Under the pieces are notes generated by a model. It searched no databases, was not told the origin of the DNA, and worked only from the letters and a program-made list of their open reading frames with translations. A program made the position numbers and the translations under genes. Source: Bolinopsis microptera (lineage: Eukaryota > Ctenophora > Tentaculata > Lobata > Bolinopsidae). Taken from it: a stretch of DNA of 64,000 nucleotides. Below, in pieces: positions 1-11,907 of the stretch. Position 1 is the stretch's first letter. Each line of letters opens with the position of its first letter. Location of the stretch: the NCBI RefSeq assembly GCF_026151205.1, contig NC_087073.1, positions 13,411,837-13,475,836 on the forward strand, written 5' to 3'.

Positions 1-837
1 TTAAAGATAATTATAAAAACATAGAGGGATAAATTAACGTACAGTTAAGTCAAATTTATGACATCATCACACATCTCTGCAAAGTAACATCACACTATAA
101 TATGAAAAAAACATATAAATATTTCCCCATCAACATTAATAATTTATCAACTACAATTTTATTAAATATAATCAAATACATTGATATAGTGATATGAACT
201 TGAGATGTTAACTGTCATTATTTTAGTGCTACGGATTATACCCACATGATTGATTCTAACAAAAGAAATAACCCTCGCCCTGCAGAACGGGACAATGCGC
301 CACCAGAAAATTAAAAATAAGGTGCTAAAATCACGGCGGTATAACACTCGCCCCCATGAACTGACTGGCCCCTTTATCATACGGTACAGAAATACACTAG
401 ACAGTATGCCCTGTTTTACACGTCAGTTAATGGTTCTTTGGTAGGTGCTAATAAATCAGAACTCTCTATATAATGCCTCGCCACAGTGCACACAGACTGA
501 TGAATATACTGGTACTGGGAACTGGTAATAGTGTTTAGTTTCGTGGGTGGTACGATGATGAAGACATACATGATATTACTTTTAATGAACATTTGGCTGT
601 ATCATATTATTATGCAGTAGTTTAGTAATACCAAGACAATGTTAAACTTGATACGCTGTAACAGTATTATATGGTGTGTGTGGTATGTTGGTCATTACTA
701 CACGCTATCGTTACTACAGCTGTTTCCTGCTGTTTTAAAACAAAAGAAATTACATAACACTTCCGTTTGACAGAATCTAAAATCCGGTCGATCCTAATCA
801 GTTCAAGCTAAGGTCAGTTACTAGTTTACTTTTTAGC
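1..837. other. Non-coding AT-rich flank
   Basis: No convincing exon or RNA gene was seen. The two short ORFs near 162-444 overlap on opposite strands, lack splice context and resemble no family I recognise. The stretch ends where the left arm of the large inverted-repeat unit begins. Confidence 0.5.
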
Positions 838-842
838 ATAAT

Positions 843-1232
843 CACCCTACGCGCGTGGGGTGGACTCCTGGGGTGGACTTTTATTCAGCGCGTATTTTGT
901 AGCCTGTTCAACTTGACGTTTTGATTCGTTACTATCTCAATGTCACAGATACACAGAATGTGAGGTGATCATCTTAAAGAGAAACGTCTCAGCTTTCACC
1001 TGGTGTAAAGTTTATCTTTGTACTCAAAATATAGCTCGCTCAGTGTGCAATAGAAATTGACAATACAATAACCACGTCTGCGACCGGTCGTCAGATACCG
1101 GAGTGTTGCACAAAATTGGGTCCCTAAATTAAAATTCTATGACACAGTTACCATGCAGAAATGTCTGGAGTAACATTTGGTGAAAATTTGAAGGGTCTAC
1201 TGTAAATATTGCAAAAGTTATTGAAAACAAAC
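843..1232 (+). repeat. Left inverted-repeat arm
   Basis: This arm matches the reverse complement of 5357-5749. The outer ~350 bp is nearly identical, and the inner ~45 bp is more diverged (compare the CTACTGTAAATATTGC region with its partner). Confidence 0.85.
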
Positions 1233-2222
1233 TAGCTTAATCAGAAGTTTTTGGGGAAAATTTCAAATTTTGTACGTAGTGGGGTCTACAGGGGTGGACT
1301 CTTGCGGCGCGCATCTGACGGAGTGGCTTTTTCAACAGCCGTCAGTACGGCCAATATCAGAGCACAAATTATTGTGAGTAAGACCTTAATGATCAGCTAT
1401 GAACCCCTCACTAGAGTAGTAACCGTATCTAAAAACAAGGAAATGTTATTCTGTCAAAGCTCAAATTTTTTACTCTTCTCAGTGCAGTTAGTGTTACTAT
1501 GAATGTACTAGCTAAGTATCGTTGATCGTAGCTGCATTACACAGTAGAAAGTAACCAAGGAAGACTGCTGATTAACGAAGCAATTTCAACGTGAACAGTT
1601 CCAAAATACATAATCATGGCGACGATAGTTCAACTTGAACCTTTATAGTTTTTACAGTCTAAAATCACAATAAAATCACGTGAACTGCTAATCACAAAAT
1701 CAAATCACTCAAATCTGATAGTCCCGTTACAGTACGCTTTCGTGACAACCTCAACGCTTAAAAAATAAATATTATCCAGTCTTGTGACCACCGATGGCCC
1801 TAACTCTCCCTTGTCCGCGAGGAGCATCGTTGCGACCATGGGGTTTCAGTTCTTTGTTCTTCCCACTCGGCTTCGATAGATCGAATTGGCTGGAAGTCAA
1901 TCTATCAGAAAGACCTTTGTCGATCTCAGGGGCGTGGTAAATTGTGGATGTCGGAGTATAAAGCTTCCTGAAAAGATTGAGACATTCACTCGGTCTGTTG
2001 TAAATATCAAATAGTCCTTGTAGGCAGAGATTTAACTTATGTTGGGTTTGATAACTAGAGAAGGCGATTTGATATTCATTGATAGTATAAGCATATAAGC
2101 ATAAGTGATAAGTTTATATACCCTTTTTATGGTACCTCGAGGCTCGATATCTGTATTCAGTAATCATCACTCAAAATCTACTTATTAAATTTATTAACTA
2201 AACAAGTTAATGTATTACCGTC

Positions 2223-2848
2223 CTAGAGAGGTTTCCTGAGAATTTGAAGTCTCTGTAGGTTGCTGGCATGTCTACTAAGCTCTTCGATTGAGGAGTTTTG
2301 GACCCCTCGGCGGTCCAAATGATTTATAATGCTGTGGGCATTTTCAACATCTATCGAGGTAAACGCCCTCGCAGCATAACCTGTAGAGAATGAACATGTC
2401 ATCAATGTGAAGTTCAATGATAAAAATCAGAGTGGCCGATTTCAACGGGCAGAATTCTAATATCATGGCCATGGGGAATGGACTATTTTTTGTCGATTTT
2501 GCAAACCAAACTGGCAAACGATTGTTGATTTTCGTCACTAGTCTAAAATGAATGCAAACGTTCGGCCGAACATTTACATGATTAGAAACTTACCGGTTTC
2601 TTTCGTTATTATGTACAGACATGGCCGGGCTTGGGTTCCGCATACGATATCTTCTATCAGATTAAAGTTGAACCCACACTTTGTGTGGGAGGAGGAAAGG
2701 GAGGAGGAAAGCAAACGGAGACCTTTTCCATGAGCATCTCGTGTAGTACCATCATCATGTCGATTCTGATATCAGCTGCAAAATTCGTCTATTACTAAAT
2801 GCTAGCTTTTCGAACTTCGTATCTTGGAAATAACAACTTCTATGAAAG

Positions 2849-2893
<45 letters not shown>

Positions 2894-4481
2894 ACAAACA
2901 CATACACATACAGACATAGACACACACACACACAGAGACACAGACATACAGGCATACAGGCATAAACACAGACACAGACGGACACACAGACAGACACACA
3001 GACACATACAGACATAGACACACACACACACAGAGACACAGACATACAGGCATACAGGCATAAACACAGACACAGACGGACACACAGACAGACACACAGA
3101 CAGACACAGGAACACACAGACAAGGACACACAGACACACACCCACAAACACATACAGACATAGACACACAGACACAGGCATAAACACAGACACACACAGA
3201 CACAGACGGACACACAGACAGACACAGTACACACAGACACACACAGACACACACACATAAACACACATAGTTCACTTCAGTGCACTACATTACAATTACA
3301 GACACACGCAGTACAATCAGAGACACACACACGATACAAAGACAGACACAGACACAAACACACAGAGTACACTTCAGTACAATCACAGACGCAGGTACAA
3401 AGACATATACAAGAAGAGCAGATTGAAGTACCTTCATTTGCAGATGTTGACGCATTGATCTGTGGGATATGTTCTTCAGTCTGTAACTGATCATCTGCTA
3501 GAACTGTCTCATCTGGATCAACCGGAGGAGTATCTTCCGGCAGGAGTCTGAGTGGGTCTATCGGGACAGCCATGGATCGCTCTCCCTACCTTGTTGAATT
3601 AAAGACAAAGGTCAACGACGGATGTCGCATGTTAGTCCTGTAACTAAATGTAATCCAAAATAGTGAATAAATAATTTTTACATCTGAACGATTGTATGTC
3701 TGAATGGTGATTTTTAATCAATGAACAAAAGTTCAGGATTTTACCTTCTGTTAAGCTGTTAGCAATGACTCTAGCACCCTCTCCCTACAAAACGACCATA
3801 TCTCGGTCTGAAGCTTTAAACCGTCTTGCCTCAGCAGCCATCTAGCACAGTCGACCTGTCCTGTTAATTGTGTGATCATCAAGTTACCAAATTTAATCCT
3901 TCAATATTCAAATAATTGATTATTAGACAAAACAGAGTTTAGAGCTCGACGTATGCTTCAGGGTTTCACACTGTGCTGTAATCAAACGCATGACTAAAAC
4001 CTCTTGCTACTATTACCAATAAACCCATATTGTTAAGGCGGTCGAATGATTTACCTGAGTTGATCGCGTCCATGAAAGGGTTAAACTGCGTTCTGTCCAG
4101 CTTGTTAATGTCCGTTCCAGCAGCCAGCAGTGCCTCCGCCTCCGTCACTCTCCCTGCTTTGCATGGCCAGTGAAGCGTAGAGCTCCCCTCTAAGCTCTTT
4201 GACGATCCGACGAAGGATCCAGATTCCCTTCTTTTCTTTTGAGATTGCTTCAATTCTTCCTGGAGTATGCGGATTACCATTTATATACTTCCATACAGGG
4301 CGCGTGAACAATCAGCAATGAATTATCAATTAATCAATCTAGTTTTTGAGTAGAAAGTCCACAGATTGTGATACATTGGATTTGATATTGGAAAAGACAT
4401 AGCTTACCAAATACCTTTTCATGGGCTTTTTGGAGGACAGGGATGACTTATTCCTGCGTGCCATTACACCATAACTATCTG
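2223..4481 (-). CDS. Exon cluster, ankyrin-like protein (partial model)
   Basis: I see four minus-strand segments with plausible splice sites. Segment a is 4408-4481 (acceptor gttacag, donor GTAAGC). Segment b is 4055-4259 (acceptor ctccag, donor GTAAAT). Segment c is 3432-3573, starting at an ATG, with donor GTACTT. Segment d is 2223-2380 (acceptor ctacag, ending at TAG). Phases let a, b and d join in frame; c can also join d as an alternative first exon. Segment b encodes one ankyrin-like repeat ([11 protein letters not shown] followed by LLAAGTDIN). Segment c is acidic and proline-rich. Segment d (51 codons) matches nothing I know. All lie inside the inverted-repeat unit, so they may be a gene carried by a transposon, a gene interrupted by repeats, or a pseudogene. 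No transcript evidence is available. Confidence 0.4.
2852..3270. repeat. CA-rich microsatellite/minisatellite
   Basis: A pure (CA)n run of about 40 bp at 2851-2890 grades into a compound array of ACACAG, ACAGAC and CATACAGG units. A ~115-bp block (about 2900-3010) is repeated almost exactly at about 3010-3095. Long ORFs in every frame here (Cys/Val-rich on minus, Thr/His-rich on plus) are repeat artefacts. Confidence 0.95.
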
Positions 4482-5184
4482 CTGTAACAGCAAAAATTAG
4501 AATTATGTCGGACATAATTCTAAAAAATTGGAACATCGTAGTTAATCAGTGTGGTGCTAACAACAGAGAGCGATTTGAACGGTAGGCAATTTCATAAATT
4601 CCATTAACGCGATATAAGGATGATTGGAACAGGCTAAAATCTACTATGTAGCATTGATAACTGGCTATATCGCTGCATTGAACGATAAAAGTATTGCTAA
4701 CTATGGATATTCTAAGTGATCTAGGCAGAGGGGAACCGGCACAGCCAGATTGCGTTGTCTTCAGTGACTAAGTTTCACGATAGTAAAATTGACCTTATTT
4801 ATTTTTAAAAAGGATGCACAGTTCAAGCAATAAATCGATCAGCTGCTCATATGATATTTGCATTTAAAGGAGGGCCCAGTGCAGTGACAAGTAAGTCTGT
4901 TAAGGCAACATTTAGTTCTGAGATTAGCTGAGTCTTGACAAAGATAAGTTGAGTTTCGAGAAAGTGCACACGGATAAAGTTATCAAGTGAAAATGATAAG
5001 ACTAAGTTAGGGTCCAGTCAACAGAATGGCAGCTGTAACAGAAACAGTTCATTGGATAGGGGAGTAGGGGATTATGACGGAGTGAAGTTTATATAGCAGG
5101 GCAAACAAAAAACAACTGACAGCACTGAGCAAGTGAACTGGAAAATTGAGGAAGGGAAATAACTGTGGTTGTCAGCCCTTTCCG

Positions 5185-5243
5185 TAGCAATCAGGATTTC
5201 CCACGAGATCGATCAGGCAATCAGGATTTCCCACGAGACTGCT
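5185..5243. repeat. Short tandem duplication
   Basis: A segment containing CAATCAGGATTTCCCACGAG occurs twice in tandem about 28 bp apart. Confidence 0.8.
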
Positions 5244-5356
5244 CCATCCGATGCGCGCACTTTTGTCACGTGACGGCCACGTGACGCTCAAATCGTTGTC
5301 ACGTGGTACAGAAGGGAGGTTCCTAGAGCGTTGATCTCGACAAGAGGGAGTTTCTC

Positions 5357-5749
5357 ACGGTTTATCTTCAATAACTATCGCTATTTTTATAGTAGAGAGT
5401 TGAAACTTTCACCAAATGTTTCCCTAGACATTTCTGCATGGTAACTGTGTCATAGAATTTTAATTTAGGGACCCAATTTTGTGCAACACTCCGGTATCTG
5501 ACGACCGGTCGCAGACGTGGTTATTGTATTGTCAACTTCTATTGCACACTGAGCGAGCTATATTTTGAGTACAAAGATAAACTTTACACCAGGTGAAAGC
5601 TGAGACGTTTCTCTTTAAGATGATCACCTCACATTCTGTGTATCTGTGACATTGAGATAGTAACGAATCAAAACGTCAAGTTGAACAGGCTACAAAATAC
5701 GCGCTGAATAAAAGTCCACCCCAGGAGTCCACCCCACGCGCGTAGGGTG
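5357..5749 (-). repeat. Right inverted-repeat arm
   Basis: Partner of 843-1232, ending in CGCGTAGGGTG. The sequence just inside it (about 5260-5310) carries several CACGTGAC boxes that are absent from the left side. Confidence 0.85.
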
Positions 5750-5754
5750 ATAAT

Positions 5755-6760
5755 ATAGTATGTAATAATATCACGTAATACCACGATGTTTACAAGGATA
5801 ATGTTTGTCTTATCACACAGGTAGACTATATTACTTGCGGAATGTTGTCTATCAGGAAGTGTTATAGAATATACACAATGATATGTGTGATATGTGTGAT
5901 ATGTAACTGTTGCACCATTCCGTGCCTTCCTGCGAGATTTGCAGCAAGTAATGTTGTTAGACTTACGTGTTACGACATTACACTATGTTAACAATGTGTG
6001 TCCGCACAATATGTCACACATTGGAGTAACAAGTGACATAATAAAATGTCACAGAAACCATATTACGTCCATGTTGAAGGTAACAAAACAACTGCTCACC
6101 GGCTAATATCTGTTATGCAGTATTTGCTGTTAGTAGCGTACCTAACCATTACACCTTGCCAAACTGTTGCATATTACGTCAACTCTACATTCTTTTTATT
6201 GAATACTTTGGTAAGCTTAACGAGCCAGGGGACTAGAGAGTATGGGCTACATATTGGACACAACTCTCGGTGGACGGGATATTGGAATGTGACGTTTAAA
6301 ACGTTGTAGTGCGTTGATAATGGTCAATCTTAACCTGGAATACATAATTGTAGGTAATACGTCAGTTGATTTTCTAAAAGTTAAAAGTTCAGCGCTCAGG
6401 TCTTAACCGTTTGTCGATTTTCCCATTTCTTTTGGCAAATTGAAAATTACAAAACGTGCAATAACTTAAATTATCGAATTAATGTCGGCTGTCGGGCAAT
6501 GTAACTACTTGCTAAAAGCGCCGGGCAATGTAATGACTAGTGTTTATTAAAGCTTTTAGCGTTTATATTCAAAATGTGACTCAAATGTTCTTTACGCATT
6601 ACACATGGCGTATATTGTTTACATTCTCTACATAACATACGATTCCTTTATCAGGGTTTAAATTAGGGTTACATAATATAATGGATATTATTAAAATCTA
6701 GATGTTATGTCAAGACAAATAGATGACAAATTCAATATACTAAAATAAAACAGTAACTAA
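5755..6760. other. Intronic or intergenic stretch, no gene seen
   Basis: A plus-strand ORF at 6046-6309 has a hydrophobic stretch but no family resemblance or splice context. I looked on the minus strand for the next zinc-transporter exon (the transmembrane segment with the TDAAH motif) and did not find it. Confidence 0.4.
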
Positions 6761-6761
6761 C

Positions 6762-6954
6762 CGACGATCTCTCCGACCATGAAGAGAAGACACACAATAG
6801 AGGCGATCATGAGCTGGTTCCGAGCCTTGTTCCTGTTATCCTTATCTTCCTCGATCTCATGACAGTGATCCTGCAGCATTTCTAGAGTCACTACATCTGA
6901 CATCGTCACGTGACTGGGCCTCATGCAGTTAGACATGACCAGACTGGTTGCCAT
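6762..6954 (-). CDS. Zinc transporter ZnT (SLC30 family), N-terminal coding exon
   Basis: The exon encodes about 64 residues from an ATG in good context (ACCATGG). They form a polar cytosolic N-terminus with a His-Cys-His motif (DHCHE), then a basic stretch (KARNQL) leading into the first transmembrane helix (SIVCLLFMVGEIVG). Vesicular SLC30 transporters such as ZnT2/3/8 share this arrangement: a cytosolic HCH motif, then a helix ending near GEVVGG. SLC30 proteins exchange protons for Zn2+ to load vesicles or export zinc. A donor (G|GTTAGT) follows at 6761 in phase 1. The remaining exons, with the zinc-binding HD/HD sites, were not found downstream; the intron may be long. An in-frame TAG lies just upstream, so either this ATG is the start or an acceptor at about 6967 adds codons. 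Confidence 0.72.
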
Positions 6955-7724
6955 GGTAACTATTAACTAGTTATAGTCTACTAGGACACTACTAGAACTG
7001 CAACGTTCAGGGCGGCGAGTTCACCAGAGGAAAATACACCAAAACTTTGGAGAAACAAATGTCATTCAATTTATAAGGTCGGGTATGTGACCGTGGCCTA
7101 ATCATATCGAGTTCCACTTCATTAAATCCGTGGTGTTCATCACTCTGTAATTAAAATTAACCAGTTCGTGACGCGGTTGTGAGGTATTTGCTGTGCCGAT
7201 AACGGGGGAATTTGAAACTTTCATTTTAGTAAGGTTTCTGAATAAATATGGGTAATTGTTGCATTTCTCTGCTGAACTCTACAATATGGAGCGAGAGACG
7301 GTCATTAGTTCGTCATGCATGATTATTCGAATAGTCACGTGACCTATTTTGTTATCTGAGAGTCTGGGAGTTTTAGAGACCTTGCACAGTAAAAGTTGTT
7401 AGTTTCAATTGTGTCTGGTTTGCCGACCGATTCCCACGATTCCCAAGTTCTTAATTCGGTTGCACCCAATATTTGCCTTATTTCTTGATGCCATGGTTCG
7501 TTGATTTTAATTCATTTATCAGTTATCGAGTAAAGACAAGGACTGAAATGACATTTTTCAACTTGGAATTTTTTGTTTTTGTCAGCAAAATATTTTCACA
7601 CTTTTCACAATTTTTACTCATTTTCCTCTCGAAACAAACCACAATATTTTGTTACCCTAACTACCCTACTACCACAGTAAGACATCATTCACATTTCTCA
7701 GAATAATGAGTAATCATGAAAAGA

Positions 7725-7838
7725 ATGGCAACTCCTTATATTAGTGCTAGCTTGCTAGTAAATACTAAATAGGAATACCAGAAACTCCTTATATTAGTGC
7801 TAGCTTGCTAGTAAATACTAAATAGGAATACCAGAGAC
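7725..7838. repeat. ~52-bp tandem duplication
   Basis: A block running from ACTCCTTATATTAGTGCTAG to AATAGGAATACCAGA occurs twice back to back. It covers the candidate donor of the exon at 7832-8086. Confidence 0.9.
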
Positions 7839-8766
7839 ACGGTTCTGAATCTGGGTTGTAGGATCGGAGTAACGTCAGAAATAAGTGAAATAGGATCTGT
7901 GTCAGTCTCATTGTAGACGTAGTGAGTCAAGTTGTCGCGAGTTAGATCGTGTCTCGAGTTAGAGCCGTCTCGAGACGCGTTGTCGCGTGTTTGTCTTGTG
8001 TTTGTCACGTCAGGGTGTAATGTTTGTTGTGTTGTTCTTGTGTCGTCCCAGTTTAAGAAACATTCCACAGAGTCCCGTCCAAATTCCTGCGAGAAATTTC
8101 ATGACTTTCTTATGGAGAGGGTGGGGATCAGTCTGATTAAAATGATTCATTTGGTGAAATTTAAGTGAAATTATTGAAACTTGAGACACGACTACTGATT
8201 AAATGACTTAAGACTAAGTCATGTATTAAATATATTAGATTTCCTCCAATCAAACAAGAGAAATGATTTCTTGAACAATAGATACTTAATTTATATTTGT
8301 TTTGTTTGCTCCGGTGGATAGCTAAATTTGCGATTACGACCTAGCTTTATAAAGTGATGGGAGTTTCAGAGCTATTAAGAATCTAAAGTCAGGAGCTGTG
8401 TCTTGAATCTGTAGTCTTGAGCATTGTTAAACAGTCTTACTACGTCACCAAGCCAGACAGACTTACAATGTGAAATAGGATTATCACTTAAACAAAGTTA
8501 CTTACATCTGAGGATTCTGAACCGGATTCGCCGTGGCTGTTCTGAAAATAAACGTTCATTAATTATCAGACCTTCGTATTATTTTTAGACGAAGCATTTA
8601 AATTCAGATATAGATCAGCTGCACTTGCACTGATGACACCAGAAATTATCCAGAATTTATACTTCAGTACGGTAACAGTGAGGCAATCATGTAACAGTCA
8701 CGCAACCACCCTTTTTCATGTGACATAAACAATACTTACACGACGGAATTCAATACAGCCGGACAT
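7832..8766 (-). CDS. Three candidate 5' exons of an unidentified gene
   Basis: Minus strand: exon 1 at 8740-8766 (ATG, nine codons, strong donor GTAAGTATT); exon 2 at 8506-8541 (acceptor ttattttcag, 12 Ser/Glu-rich codons, donor GTAAGTAAC); exon 3 at about 7832-8086 (acceptor tctcgcag, up to 85 codons rich in Asp, Thr and Asn, weak donor GTATTCC). All join in phase 0, giving an acidic, hydrophilic N-terminus. The next feature on this strand is the zinc-transporter exon at 6762-6954, so these could be an alternative long N-terminus of that gene. Exon 3's end lies inside a tandem duplication, which makes its boundary doubtful. I do not recognise the protein. Confidence 0.4.
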
Positions 8767-11755
8767 GGTTACAAACAACAGGCAGGTATCAAAAGTACTG
8801 AGTACAACGAAACTTGGTGCGTGTTTTAACGTTTACATTATTGGACGAGTCTCAAGTAACAACAGACGTCTTATCGTACATTTTGATCACATCAGTTGAA
8901 CTTGTGATTTAATATATAATTGAAGACAGTTCAAGAAAATGTTATATTTGTAACTTAAGAACTAGGACGTAATGCTCATTGTAAATACTGCCAAGAATAG
9001 ATTGTTAACATTATGTGTAACATTAGTGACAGTGTAACAGCTTACACGGACTCAACATTGGTAACATTTTGAAGTCACATTTCAAAAGATCGAACTTTTA
9101 ATTTTGTATGATTCTACTTTTTAGACATCTCCAATTTGTTAATAATAATTGTGATTTGAAGAAGGGCTATGGATTTTAACATAAAGCCACGTCAACATAT
9201 TATGTACGCACACTCTATGCAGAACATTTTTAACGATCATTTTGCAAAGAAACGTCATCTGAGTGATGAACTTGCCAGAACCACTGTAACTAACATCCTG
9301 GAACTCAGTCTGTTATCGTGCAGATAATTAGGTGCTGAATTAATCAGCAGAACCTCCGCAGAACTACCGGATAATTATGTAATTATGTAATCATGTAATG
9401 AAGGTGGGGCGGCCCCTACTTTTCTGTTTAATCCCAGAACGTCAGCTGATTTGAGGGGGATCTTATCTCCAGTTCCTGTCTCCGTGTCCGTCATTCCGTA
9501 CGAGGTATGTGTGCACGTATGTGTGTTTATCGGGGTTGTGGAGGTCGGCTGGTCCTGGGATGTGTGTTTTGCAGCAGTGGCTTTCTCTAATCGCTATCAC
9601 TCTTATCTTCAAATGCAAAAAATCTAGCGCTTTTTCTCTCGACAGAGAAATAATAATCAAGGAAATCAATCGTAGTTCAATTTTAACCGTCTTTACTAGG
9701 GGGAAACGTACAAGTGAGAGTGCGATCTTGAGAGGCATGTTGATTGTTACTATCAGGGCAGAGAAGTAGGACCAAAATAGAAGGATGAAGGACTCTCTAA
9801 ACCCACAAGATACAGGTCAGGTGTTGCAGGGACAATTAGAAGTACCGAACAATCTACATCAGCTCTCAGGTGCTTTCTGGTGCTGTCTGGTCGCGAGTTT
9901 CAAATACCTAGATCGCGAGTTTCAAATATCTAGATCCAGACATGATTGGAGGAGAGAATTATGTGATCCGATGTAACGAGTTTGCAAATCATGAGAACAG
10001 ACTAAAACGGCTATAAAATGCAATTAAATTGAAATGAATAACGTTTAAACTTTTAGATAAAACTGAAGAACTGAGTTGCTATTTATATATTATATATCAA
10101 AATATGAAGCGAGCAAATCAGCTCGAAAACAAATCAACAAGCTCCATAATTAATCCTGCAAACGCAAACATTTCTTAATTTAATATGGAATCTAAGAGGT
10201 CGCTGATCAGTCGTGCAAAGCACGCAAAAATTTGATATCTAATCAAAAATTTCGACTTTAGATATGATTACTTCTCGAAGAACATCATCGATTTTCTTTT
10301 TAGCATTTTCAAACAGAAACCGACTCGTCGATAAGAACAGTATAATATATATCGAGGTAATGAACTGGACAGATATAACTGCTGTCTATCTAACTAGAGA
10401 TTTCTTTAATTACAAAGATCGCCCAGGAAAAGGCTGCATGCCTCCTTTCCGTGAGTTAGTAGCGTTTAAACTGTCACGTGGCCAGCCTGCTCAATAATCG
10501 TAATTAAAGGATAATTACGGGCTAAATTTACTGGGAATACAGTAGATTGTCGTGGTTAGTCAGCACCATGGGTTGCTTGATGACGTGGCACGATCTAATT
10601 GGTTCGTGGATCTACGAGACGGCTTTCCTCAGACCATCCCTATAAATTTGTCAGGAAGTTGGAATAAGCCACGTCGCATAATAGTAAGTTAGAATGCCTA
10701 TTTAAAGAAAATATGTAGTATAAGTATGAGAACTTAATTAAAGAAAATGACACTGAGAAGTGCAAGAAAAGAACAGGCTCAAGCAAGATTTAAAATCAAA
10801 GCAGTGCAATAAGATAAGCACTGAATTTACTGTTTTATCCTTATCTAATCTAACAATTACTATTTCGTATCAAGACAAAGTATGAAGCAGGACAAAAATA
10901 GAACACTGAAGGATTAGAGATTTCGAAAGTGTATGGAAGCAAAAAGATACACACAGATGAACACACAGTGCCTTATCCTATCGGGTCATCGGGTGGAAAT
11001 TGAATAGTGCTTATACGCCTAAAATTACCCCTGGTAAATGAAAATATCCTAGACAAGTAGAATGATGTAAGATAATAGCAATTTGGATAAGGCTCTTTAC
11101 CATTCGCAACAGTATTTGTAGCAATCGCTTCTTTGGTATAGACGCATTTAGTAACAAGTAAAAGCTAATAAATTCTAATATTCATTCTATCCGAACTACG
11201 TGAATATAATAAAACGTTTCCAATAACGCTATCTGAAATTGCTGCTTAAATACAGACAAGCCTATTATATATCTATTATTAGGTTTACAGATGTTTGCCG
11301 ACAAATTCTCGCGAGATTCTAAGAGACATTGGGTCCTGATCGGCTTAGAAATAGCCGAAGCTGGTCTTCTCTTAATTTCTCTTTTTATTTACAATCACAT
11401 AATTTGAATATAGAGGGAGCCTTCGAGCACGAGTCCCTCAAAGCTTGGTAGGTTCATTGTTCTTGTCAAGGTTACAAAAAGACAAAAGCAGACTTGCCAC
11501 AGCACAATGGAAATTATATACAGATGGCGGCAATTTTTCAACCTCCCTCTGAAATCAATTAATAGACAGCGTTTTCAACTATACAACAACAGATATCCCG
11601 GGCTATTTGCTCACTGCAGACAGCTGACTCTCTCGCAGTATGAAATTAAATAGATGCCATGCAGTTAAGGAAATGGAAATTTAAATATATGGCAAAGTTA
11701 AGGAAATGAACTAGATGTCACAGTTCAGGAATCTGGATGTGATGGCTAGTCGAGT
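8767..11755. other. Intergenic stretch with minor repeats
   Basis: No convincing exon was found. A 23-bp tandem duplication (TCGCGAGTTTCAAATACCTAGA) lies at about 9893-9938. The overlapping ORFs at 9463-9769 are on opposite strands and look like chance. Confidence 0.4.
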
Positions 11756-11757
11756 TA

Positions 11758-11903
11758 TACAAGGTGGGCCAGAATAAACTTAATGTTGAAATGTGAGTAA
11801 GGTCCACATTTCGACCAGATTAGGCGAAAACAGAGCTTTTGAGCTGGATCGTGCTCAATTCATACGCCTCGCTAATTTGAAGCTAATTATGGCCCACCCT
11901 GTT
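11758..11903. mobile_element. Small mariner-like MITE
   Basis: The ends are near-inverted repeats: CAAGGTGGGCCAGAATAA on the left and, as reverse complement, ACAGGGTGGGCCATAATT on the right, about 145 bp apart. Each is bordered by TA within TATA. Ends of this type with TA duplications fit Tc1/mariner-derived MITEs. There is no coding capacity beyond a chance ORF. Related half-sites occur at 22027-22046 and 22108-22136. Confidence 0.6.
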
Positions 11904-11907
11904 ATAC

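Larger units (their letters stand above)
843..5749. mobile_element. 4.9-kb unit with long inverted repeats (candidate DNA transposon)
   Basis: The left arm (843 to about 1232) reappears as its reverse complement at about 5357-5749 with only scattered mismatches and small indels. The outer termini read CACCCTACGCGCGTGGGG. The whole unit is flanked by ATAAT at 838-842 and 5750-5754, which may be a 5-bp target duplication, although so short an AT-rich match could be chance. A degenerate direct copy of about 40 bp of the terminal sequence lies near 1274-1312. The interior holds minus-strand exon-like segments and a CA-rich satellite but no transposase that I recognise. It could be a non-autonomous DNA transposon, or two inverted copies of a ~390-bp repeat. 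The inverted repeat is certain; the superfamily is not assigned. Confidence 0.7.

Noticed and set aside
2755-3275. Long overlapping ORFs of 142-169 codons, Cys/Val-rich
   Set aside because: They lie in every frame of a CA-rich satellite and are products of its composition, not genes.
10264-10497. 77-codon plus-strand ORF near 10.3 kb
   Set aside because: No recognisable motif, no flanking exons and ordinary composition; indistinguishable from chance.
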